This document shows, piece after piece, positions 8,167 to 16,565 of a stretch of DNA of 64,000 nucleotides. Source of the stretch: Chenggangzhangella methanolivorans (GTDB lineage Bacteria > Pseudomonadota > Alphaproteobacteria > Rhizobiales > Methylopilaceae); assembly GCF_019797865.1 (NCBI RefSeq), contig NZ_CP081869.1:2046001-2110000 (forward strand), given 5' to 3'. Under the pieces are notes generated by a model. That model worked only from the letters and a program-made list of their open reading frames with translations, made no database searches and had not been told where the DNA came from. The position numbers and the translations under genes are program-made. How positions within the stretch are numbered: the stretch's first letter is position 1; every line of letters starts with the position of its first letter.

Positions 8167-9378
8167 ATGGCGATCGCCCAATCCTCTTCCGAGCTCAGTC
8201 CGGCCTGGAGGGTGCCGCTCTACTGGATGTCCAGCGGGGCGTTCGCGATCGGGACGGAAGGGTTCATGATTGCGGCGATCTTGCCCCAGATCGCTGGCGA
8301 CGTAGGCGTCACGGTAGGCTCGGCTGGACTGTTGGTCTCGGCCTTCACGCTGACTTACGCGGTGACGTCTCCGCTCCTGACAACGCTGACCTGGCGTCTA
8401 GATCGTCGGCGTTTGCTGACGGCCTGCATGCTCGTGTTCGCTGCGGGGAACGTCATGGCGGCCATGGCGGGGAGCTTCTTAGAACTGCTTGTGGCTCGAC
8501 TGGTGATGGCCATGGCGGCGGGCCTGTTCGTACCGAACGCCAACGCCCTGGCGGGAGCGCTCGCGCCCTCTGAAAAACGAGGCCAGGCCCTTGCGATCGT
8601 CACAGGTGGGCTCAGCGCCGCCGTGGCTCTGGGGGTGCCGGCGGGCGCTTTCATTGGGGCGCACCTCGGCTGGCGCGTCACGTTCGTCGCCGTCTCAATC
8701 CTGGCTGTCATCGCTGCAACGGGTCTTGCGATCGGTCTGCCCAAGGACGCTGGAGGCACACCGAAAGCCATGACGTTGCGGGAGCGTGCGAAGCCGCTCC
8801 GCGACGCATCCGTCACCTTTGGATTGTTCGCCACCTTCCTGTGGGCTGCAGGCACCTACTCGGCCTACACTTACGTGTCTCCGCTCCTGTTGAAGACTGC
8901 AGGCCTTGGGCATGATCAGGTCAGCCCCGTTTTGTTTCTATGGGGGGTCTCGGCCTGTATCGGCCTGGCGATCGGCGGCCGAGCGGCGGACCGCTTCGGT
9001 GGTGGCTGGGTAGTGGCGATGTCCCTGCCCACCCTCATGCTTGCTCTGTTGTTTTTCTCCGCCATCGCAGAATGGGCCGCCGGACCTCATCTAGTGGTCG
9101 CGCTGTCGCTGGTCGCAGTCTGGGGTTTCAGCGCCTGGGCGTTCTTCCCTGCTCAACAGTCTCACCTCATCGGGGCCGGAGGCGTCGGCAACGCGCCGAT
9201 CACTCTCTCGCTGAACGCCAGCTTCCAGTATGCGGGCTTTGCGCTGGGCGCTTTTCTTGGCGGCGTGACTGTCGACAAGATCAGCGTAACCGCTCTGGGC
9301 CTGACCGGAGCGCTCTGCGTGCTGCTGGCGATCCTGTTCGATCAGGTCGGCAAGCGAGCGGCCATTCGCGCCACGTAA
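8167..9378 (+). CDS. MFS efflux transporter, DHA1-like (AraJ/Cmx type)
   Basis: About 403 residues with twelve predicted membrane segments. The loop-2 region reads TWRLDRRRLLTACM and the motif-C-like stretch is GVPAGAFIGAHLGWR. The N-terminus GAFAIGTEGFMIAAILPQIA is typical of the arabinose-efflux/chloramphenicol-exporter branch of DHA1 antiporters. I chose the ATG at 8167; a TTG at 8140 is the only in-frame alternative. It follows the molybdenum hydroxylase after a hairpin. It may export the substrate or product of that enzyme, but this is inference from position only. Confidence 0.88.
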   Translation: MAIAQSSSELSPAWRVPLYWMSSGAFAIGTEGFMIAAILPQIAGDVGVTVGSAGLLVSAFTLTYAVTSPLLTTLTWRLDRRRLLTACMLVFAAGNVMAAMAGSFLELLVARLVMAMAAGLFVPNANALAGALAPSEKRGQALAIVTGGLSAAVALGVPAGAFIGAHLGWRVTFVAVSILAVIAATGLAIGLPKDAGGTPKAMTLRERAKPLRDASVTFGLFATFLWAAGTYSAYTYVSPLLLKTAGLGHDQVSPVLFLWGVSACIGLAIGGRAADRFGGGWVVAMSLPTLMLALLFFSAIAEWAAGPHLVVALSLVAVWGFSAWAFFPAQQSHLIGAGGVGNAPITLSLNASFQYAGFALGAFLGGVTVDKISVTALGLTGALCVLLAILFDQVGKRAAIRAT

Positions 9379-9508
9379 ATCGATCGCATCAAACGGCCAA
9401 ACATCCGTATAACTCTATCCATATCGAAGTAGAATTAATGTTGAAGGCAGATTTTTTTACCTTCTCCGCATCGGAGCCAGCGGTTCCTTCGCCAAGAGGA
9501 GAAGTATT

Positions 9509-9955
9509 ATGAAGCTCGCAATCTACGCCGCCGGCATCGCTATCGCCGCCGCCACCGCATTCCAGGCTGAAGCCGCGACGACCAGACTGAAGGAAATCAC
9601 CGTCAAGTCGACCGATCGTGTCAGCCAGGACACCATCACCGGATACTCAGCGTCGGTGGCCTACGCCCGCGGTCTGCCGCTGACCGTCGCGCCGCGCCCG
9701 ATCTACGATCGAAAGACGCTCGACAAGGCCAACGACGGTCCGGTCACCCGATACACGATTACCGGCTACGCGGCGTCGGCTGCGGTCGCCGAAGGTGTTC
9801 CTCTCAATCCCGTCGGCGAGCGCGCCAATGGGGCGCTCAAGGGCCGCGCCATCGCCCCCATGAGCCAGACCCGAGAGATCCTCATGAAGGGCGACCGCGC
9901 CGGTCAGCCGAGGGATCGTCAGCAGTCGTGGGAATCGAACCGCAACGAAGGCTGA
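9509..9955 (+). CDS. exported protein with an internal duplication
   Basis: A 148-residue protein with a clear Sec signal peptide (MKLAIYAAGIAIAAATAFQAEA). The mature part contains two copies of a short unit: TITGYSASVAYARGLPL and, about 45 residues later, TITGYAASAAVAEGVPL. I do not recognise the family. A good ribosome site (GAGGAG) precedes the ATG. The C-terminus is polar and probably disordered. It converges on the transporter-kinase gene, with a shared terminator between them. Confidence 0.75.
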   Translation: MKLAIYAAGIAIAAATAFQAEAATTRLKEITVKSTDRVSQDTITGYSASVAYARGLPLTVAPRPIYDRKTLDKANDGPVTRYTITGYAASAAVAEGVPLNPVGERANGALKGRAIAPMSQTREILMKGDRAGQPRDRQQSWESNRNEG

Positions 9956-9969
9956 TCGATGAGCCAGGT

Positions 9970-9999
9970 GTCGGGGCGTCTCTTCCAAAGCGCCCCGAC
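9970..9999. terminator. bidirectional terminator between convergent genes
   Basis: GTCGGGGCG and CGCCCCGAC form a nine-base-pair stem around a 12-base loop, between the stop of the exported protein (9955) and the end of the transporter-kinase (10000). Confidence 0.6.
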
Positions 10000-12519
10000 C
10001 TAGGCCAAGACCGCCCTGACGTCTTCAGCGCCATTCGCGTGGATCGCGTCGGGGTCCGTCTTCGGCAGTCTGACCTCGAAGGTCGCCCCGCAGTCTTCAT
10101 TGTTGCGGGCCGCGAGCGAGCCATCGTGGCCTTCGACGATGCTCTTGCAGATCGCCAGGCCGATACCCATTCCCTCGCGCTTGGTCGTGAAGAAGGGATC
10201 GAAGAGCTTCGCCAAATTAGCGGCGTCGATACCGGCGCCAAAATCCCTGACGGTCAGACTGACGAGATCGTCGCCAGAGGGGCCGACGGTCACGACAAGC
10301 CGTCTTTGGGCGCTCGCGACATCCATCATGGCGTGAAGACCGTTCGACATCAGGTTGACGATGACCTGCTGTAGCTCGACGCGATCGGCGGTCACCAAAG
10401 AAGGGCCGGTGCTCTGGACGTCGACCGTTGCAGAGATCGAACTTAGCTCCCGCAGAAGGCCGCTCGCCTCTACAGCCAGACTGCGAAGGTCGACTGCCTC
10501 CGGACGCCGTTTGGTTCTCCGAAGTTGCTCTCGTGTGCGCTGAACGATATCGCCCGCCCGCAACCCGTCGCGGACCGCGCGCTCGGCGGCAAGCGTGGCC
10601 TCATCGAGATCGGGCGGATCGCGTCTCAGCCAACGCAGGCAGGCTTGGGCGCTCATCACCATCGCGCCGATCGGCTGGTTCACCTCATGGGCGATGGAGG
10701 CCGATACTGCGCCGACGGTCGATATCCGACCTGCTCTGGCCAATTCCTCCTGGGCGGCGATGAGCGCCTCTTTGGCTTGCTCCCGCTCGGTGACGTCGAT
10801 CATCGCACATGCCAGCCGCTCGTAAGCGGTCGCCTCTTCGGGAAGGGCGATGACAAGGAGAGCCGTTCCGTTTCCCTTCGCGCCGGCGCTGAACTCAATC
10901 TCGCGCTCGAACCGATCCTCGCCGCGCCACATCGTTTCGAGCAGTTGAGTGATGATGTCGTCTTTGCCAGGCAGGATCCTGTCCAAGGGACCGAGTATAT
11001 CGTCCCTCGACTTGTGACCAAGCATGCGAACGGTCGCTTCATTGGCGTCTACGACGAAGCTCCTGGATACGCACTCGGAGCAGAATGCTTGGGCGTCCCG
11101 GGCGTGTTCGGCAAGGTCGACGACGCCCCTCGCTCTTAGGCTGACGAGCTTCTCGTGAGCGTAAGAGAAGTCGATCTCGAGCAGCGAGACATGCGTCTGC
11201 TCGAAGATTGACCGGTATCGCTTTTCGCTGCGCGCCAAGTCGCCCAGTGCTCGCTTTCGCGCGCTGGCGTCGAAGGCGATGAGGCTCACGCCTCCAGTCA
11301 GAGCCAGATAGAAGCCGACCGCAGCCAAGCCGCTCTGTTCGGCCAAAGCTTGGGAGATCGTGGGCGAGAACGCGCCGCCGAGGATGCCGCCAAGATTGAA
11401 GGCGACCGAAGTGCCGGTGTAGCGCACGCGCGCCGGGAACAGGCTAGGCAGCCACGCGCCGAGGTCCGTTCACGAAGCCCATGACGAGCAGCGAGAACGC
11501 GAGGAAGATGAAGATGATCCACAAGGATCCGGCGCCCAGCATGGGCGCTAGGAGGATCCCTGAAAGGATCGTGCCCGCGCATCCGAAGATGAGCACTCGT
11601 TCCGGGTAGAGCCGATCCGAAAGCCAGCTGGCTGCGACGATGCCCGCCGCCATGAACAGGATCGCCCCCAGTTCCACGACAAGAAATGACGATCTCGAGT
11701 AGCCAAGCGTGGTCGTGCCGTAGCCCAGCGCGAATGCGGTCGCGGTGTAGTAGAGCGAGAAGCACGCGACTACGCCGAAGGTGCCCGCGATCACCTGGCC
11801 GGTGTGCGTTCGCATGAGCTCGAGAAGCGGCACACGGGGCGGCTGGGCTTCCATGAGGGCTTTGGCGAACTCTGCGGTTTCAAGCAGGTTGAGGCGGACC
11901 CAAAGTCCCATCCAGACCAAAGGAGCGCTGAGCAGGAACGGCACCCGCCAGCCCCAATCGCGGAACTGATCCGACGTCAAAGTCAGCGTGAGGATCAGGA
12001 AGAGCCCGTTCGCGAGAATGAAACCGATCGGGGCGCCCAAGGGTGCGAACATCGCAAACCGGGCTCTCCAGCCAGGCGGGGCGTTTTCAAGTGCGAGAAG
12101 CGTCGCGCCAGTCCACTCACCACCGAGCGCCAAGCCTTGGCCGAACCGCAGAAGGCACAGCAGAAAGGGCGCTACCCAGCCAGCGACCGCATAAGTCGGC
12201 AGGAAGCAATCGCGGCCGTAGACGCGCCCATTAAAAGCAGGGACGCCACAAGGGTCGTCTTACGCCCCACGCGGTCTCCGAAATGCCCGAAGACGGCACC
12301 GCCGAGCGGCCTTGCGATGAACGCTATGCCGAAACTTGCGTAGGCGCCGAGCAGCTCGTAACCGGGAAGGGCTGTCGGGAAAAAGAGTGGGCCAAAGATC
12401 AGGCTAGCCGCGGTCGCATAGATGTAAAAGTCGTAGAATTCGACCGCGGTCCCGATGAGGCTCGCCAGGAGGATGCGTTCGGTCGTTTGGCCTGACGATC
12501 TGATGTTTGCTAGCTTCAT
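10000..12519 (-). CDS. MHS-family MFS transporter fused to a PAS histidine kinase, two frameshifts
   Basis: Reconstructed protein of about 840 residues. The N-terminal half is a complete metabolite:H+ symporter of the ShiA/ProP type: GTAVEFYDFYIYATAASLIF, the loop motif GHFGDRVGRKTTLV, GEWTGATLL, and the late segment FPARVRYTGTSVAFNLGGILGG. Its last helix (LYLAL-like, GFYLALTGGVSLIAF) leads straight into a linker (SEKRYRSIF), a PAS-like region, an H box (SIAHEVNQPIGAMV), an N box (NLMSNGLHAMMD), DFGAGI and GMGIGLAI. Frames change near 12205 and 11462, where single-base shifts restore FLPTYAVAGWVAP and GAWLPSLFPARVRY. An ATG at 12543 is an alternative start. A CATAC-like site lies upstream. 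It probably transports or senses a carboxylate-like ligand. Confidence 0.85.
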
Positions 12520-12594
12520 TGCCCGCCCAGTCCGCTGGCGCATGAGAACGCCGGGTCTCTCCTGCTTTTGCAGCGGGCATCGCGGGCGCCAACC

Positions 12595-12610
12595 TATACG
12601 GTGGCGTATG
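12595..12610. promoter_or_regulatory. CATAC/GTATA inverted repeat with six-base spacer upstream of the transporter-kinase
   Basis: On the minus strand it reads ACATAC, six bases, GTATAGGT. Both flanks match the site at 2332 (ACATAC, four bases, GTATAGGT), but the spacer is two bases longer. It lies 76 bases upstream of the chosen start at 12519. The spacing difference could be real or another indel. Confidence 0.35.
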
Positions 12611-12782
12611 TCGGTAGGTAGGCTGACAGCTACGAGCCAGGTTGCGACGCGGCGACGCCGCCTGAGCCCTTCCTCCGACTGCGCAAAGCCGGCAGAGGCG
12701 TTTTCACGGCCCCTGCGGCTGCGCCGCGATATCAGAGTAGGGGTGCCATGCTGGCCGGTGCGATCTTCTGCGCGGAACGTAG

Positions 12783-14332
12783 TCAGATATAGAATTGAAG
12801 GGCTGCCGCTCAGCCCCTTTGGCCGCTCCCATCGTCAGCACGTCGCCGACCATCCGCGCGAAGCGAACGGTCACCGGGAGCCCGTCGTTAAAATTGCAGG
12901 AGTTATAGTTGATCTTGGTGAGGCCCATGATGTCGCCGAGCACCGTGCGAATGTCTGGCATGGCCGACTTGCTCCGCAAGGTCTTAATCAGCAGCGGATT
13001 GGGAGTTTCCGGGCCGATATAGGTGTCCAGCTGAGGGACGTAACCCGTGGTCCAGAGATACGCGCTTCGGTCGTCGATCAGCAGGGCCGTCCCTCGCAGA
13101 ACCGGATAGTCGCCGTCGCGGAACAGCTTCGTCTCGCCGCTGGTGGTTCGGATGCGGACGCCGACCACGTTCGTTCCCTTCGGAGCCACGTCGACGAACG
13201 CGCGCCACTCCTCGTCGTTGAAATAGGTCTGCCCATGGAGGAAGAGCTCGTCCGGCGGCCTGCCATGGTCTTCTTGATAGGTTTCTAGGACCATCTTGAG
13301 CAGCTCTTTGGCTGCCGCCGGCTTGAGGTGAAAATCGTTGTCCCCGGTCTTCCATGGGCCGTTCGCTCCGCGGAAGACGACTCCGTCGCCCTCGTTGAGA
13401 AACATCTGGGCTGCGCAGCAGGAATGGCCTTCGGGATCGGAGGGCAGCGCCTTGTAGACCATGCCGATGTAGCAGACGCCTGGTCTGACCTGCGCAAGTT
13501 TCCACGGCGGCCGCGGCTGGGTCTTGTAATAGAGGCCGGTCGCCAGGTTCCAGGCGATCGTCGCCTCATCCTGGGTCTTCCGGGACGGATAGCCCGCCTT
13601 GTTGAGAAACGCCTCAGGCGCGATCGTCGTTTCTCGAACCAGCTGCGTTGGACCGATGTCGAGGAACTGGGCCTTGATGTGCCGATGGAAGTCCGGCGCG
13701 TTCTCGAAAATGCTCTCCGCCGATTGATCCAGCACCGGGGCAAGGAGAGGCAGATCCTCCTTGGTCCGGCGCTTTTTGACGAAACTGCCGACCTGCATCG
13801 GAAGACCGGTACGACGAGACTCGGGACGGCAGCGCTCGTAGACGATTTCCGGGATGACGATGACCCAGAGGTCGACTGCTCTCTCGTCGTTCTTCAGATG
13901 TTTCTGACGCGATTGACGTAGAGCGATGCGACTTCGCTGACGGCCTCGTTGTGGGTTGAGCAGTCTGGATTTGCGATCGATGTCCGCCAGTGAGAGCGTG
14001 AGCACGCTGGCGCGTTCCGGATCAAAGGTGACGCCGAACGTCGGTTCGATGCCGGGGAAATTCGCCAGGTGAAGGCGGTCCGCCTTCTGTCCCTTGCCGG
14101 GAGGCGGCACCGCGATCATCGCGCCCATCCTGGCGCTCCACGCCCTGAAGTGCTTGACGCCGTCCGGCGTGCCGACGACGCCGATCCGCACTTCCTGGAT
14201 TTTCTTCGCCTTGTCGTGAGGCCCATAGAGGAACAGGCCGTCCTTGGGATGGGCCGTCGTCTGGCCGCTGGCGAATTCGAGGACGGGCTCATGGAAATGT
14301 TCGACGAGGAGAGTCCGTTCCGGAAACTTCAT
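12783..14332 (-). CDS. short prokaryotic Argonaute (MID-PIWI), frameshifted
   Basis: About 516 residues, the usual length for short pAgos, which lack N and PAZ domains. The MID part contains [20 protein letters not shown], and the PIWI part ends with [20 protein letters not shown] followed by [10 protein letters not shown]. Short pAgos bind a guide and target nucleic acid but do not cut it; they signal to an APAZ-linked effector. The ATG overlaps the effector stop by four bases (ATGA), implying translational coupling. Three single-base breaks are evident. A 48-base segment (13903-13953) makes sense only in another frame, where it reads [17 protein letters not shown]. At 12795 one missing base hides the natural end, QPF-x-FYI-stop at 12783. 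Uncorrected, the frame runs on to 12704. Confidence 0.85.
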
Positions 14333-16258
14333 GGGTCGATCTCTTCAGGCTCGGGCCGGCCGAGCGTGGAGGCGTCCTGCTCCTCCTCATCGTCCTCGAG
14401 CGCGTCCGGCGACAGCGTGCTCACGGGAGAGGTGAAGAGCATCGGAGTGGCTTCGAGCACGATCGCCGCCGTGTCGGACACCGAAAGCCTGACAAAGGCG
14501 GACTCGCCGGACAGGATTTCAAGAAACGCCAGTAGCCTGCCGTGCCATTGCTTGTTGCGCCAACCCTTGCAGATTGAACGCCGCAGGCGATGCTGCTTGC
14601 GCACATCTGCGATTACGGTCTCGCCGGACTTGTCGTCCGGGGTTGCGAACAGGACCCGCGATTTGAGGCGGATGTGGAAGAATGGCTCGAAGACCGGAAT
14701 TGCCGTGACGCCGAACGACCAGACATGGCCCTTGGCAACATTGCGCAGCATCGACCAGCGCCGTTCTCCCTGCCGGCTCCATGGGATCCGCTGACGGATC
14801 GCGGCCTGATCGCGTGAGACGTGAAATCCGAGCGCATTCGAATACTGGCGTTCGATCAGGCCGAGCCTTGAGCAATAGGCCTCCCAAGCGGCTCGGCTCA
14901 ACCAATAGAGAATGTTCTGCGCGGTCTGGCGCTCAAGGCTTAGCTCGGCAAACCCATTCTCTAGAAAACTGGTCCAGCGGGATGGCGTGCTTGACCGAGA
15001 ACCTGCCCAGATGGCTGAGAGCCCCGTCGACTTCGTGGCCGTCGGCGAACGTGAAATACCCGGAAGCGTACGGGCTGATCGGACGGGGAAAACTCGTGAG
15101 CGCGCGCTTGAGCATCGATCGATCGATGTGGCCGACAGGCTCATAGAAGAAGATCTTGTCCGGCGCCGCGGCCACGCGAAGCCAGTTCGACGTCAGGCGT
15201 TCGGGTTCGTCCTTCAGAGGGATCGCACCGCGCCTGCGGAAGATCTCCCAGTTCGGATGGACGCGGGGACCGTCCGCACGCTTTGGCGCGCGCTGGCGTT
15301 TGAGGGTAGTCAAGAGCGACTGCAGGCCTTCGCCCCATCCCCGAACGAAGTCGACGTGAACTGCGTCGCCGAGCCCATGGACCTTCTTGTAGGGCTCAAG
15401 ACGCAGTGGAATGACGAACCGCTTGTCGCCGAGCTCCTCGGCGAGTTCCACAGCGACGGAGAGATCGTCCTGTATGTCGCTGGACGCCAGCGACGCGTCG
15501 CGGCAAAGAACCAGAACCTTGCTCGCGCGATTGCGCAGGGCCTGCGTTCGCTCCTTTCGCCACCGGTCGCCGGGCTCCAGAGTGAGAATGTCGGCGAAGA
15601 CGTTGTAGCCTTCCGCCTCGAGCTTGGGCGCCAGCCACAATGCGAACTCGTCGTCCTGGCTTGTCTTGGCGAGGAACAGGACGTCGCGCGCCACAGCGGG
15701 GCGGGACTTGTCCGCAGCCTCCGGGGCGGGAGCTTTCGCGGCGATGAGATCCGCAAGCGGTTTCGGGACCTGCCTGGAGGTCGCGACGCCCTCGCTGACC
15801 GCTTCCGCGATGAGCGTCTGCAAAACGCCGCCGCGGACGGACCAGAGCTTCGGATGGGCCTTCTCGACGTCGGGAAAGGCGCGAAGCAGCCCATTCAGAT
15901 CGTCGGCGCCGAAAATGTCGCGCTCGCTTTGCAGCGATGGACCGATGATCTCCCGGAGTGCTTTCTTGTTGGATGGCGTCAGTCCCTGGGAGGTGGTCAG
16001 CACGTATCGTTGGGGCGCGAGCCGGTCGATCGACGCGCGCTCCTTGCGCATGGTGCGTTTCAGATCGCTGAATGACGACCGTTCTAGGTGCTTGGCCTGC
16101 AGGATGGTCGTGTTCGACCCGACGGAGTGCCGCCCGTCGATCCCGCCGTCGGGGCCCGGTGTGAACCCCTCGAACCGGGCTTCGAGCGCGCAGCCGATCA
16201 GGTCTCGACTCAGCTCCTCGAAATCAGTCGCTGACAGATTCGCGAAGCTATGAGCCAT
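14329..16258 (-). CDS. Mrr-TIR-APAZ effector subunit of a short pAgo system, one frameshift
   Basis: A reconstructed protein of about 642 residues with three parts. Residues 9-150 form an Mrr-like PD-(D/E)XK nuclease: [11 protein letters not shown], then PDGGIDGRH with Asp41, and ILQAKH with Lys56, followed by the usual [11 protein letters not shown] and [11 protein letters not shown] segments. Residues 190-320 form a TIR domain ([20 protein letters not shown] through [10 protein letters not shown]). Residues 335-642 form the APAZ module that docks on Argonaute. One extra base in an A-run at 14965-14968 breaks the APAZ part; joining gives [18 protein letters not shown]. The C-terminus is acidic. 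In related systems guide-directed target recognition activates the effector, and the infected or plasmid-bearing cell dies or stops growing. The position of the usual catalytic Glu of the TIR domain appears to be Asp265. Confidence 0.85.
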
Positions 16259-16565
16259 AGACGCATGATAGGATGCGCGCCCCGATTGCGGTCAAGCAGA
16301 CGGAGCCATCACCGATCGAACGTCAGTGGGTTTGTTGCGGGATGCCGCCCAGGACTGTCGATGGGCGATTGTTCGCCAGTAGAACGCAGGCGACTCAAAG
16401 CGGCTCGGGGCCAAGAACGGCCATTGACGCTTCCCCCGATTGCGGACGCTTACCTCAGACTTGGACTCGGAGACCGGCAAGCCGACTAGGTCGGCGAGCC
16501 AAACGGATCAAGCCCGCTAATTCCATTCGTCTCACGGTAGACGCAGTGGCCTCTCCGGTGCAGCC
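16259..16565. other. intergenic region upstream of the pAgo operon
   Basis: About 300 bases between the effector start and the end of the flavin oxidoreductase. It must hold the promoter of the pAgo operon. I see no convincing gene, repeat or hairpin in it. Confidence 0.5.

Noticed and set aside
12704..12782. Argonaute C-terminal extension to the open-frame stop at 12704
   Set aside because: The residues are low-complexity Arg/His/Pro-rich. A one-base shift gives the expected FYI ending at 12783.
12783..14332. Possible slicing Argonaute
   Set aside because: The length and MID-PIWI-only layout with an APAZ partner are those of short, non-slicing pAgos. I could not locate a DEDX catalytic tetrad.
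14912..16075. A 387-codon plus-strand frame opposite the pAgo effector
   Set aside because: Antisense shadow of the Mrr-TIR-APAZ gene; no domain or start signal.
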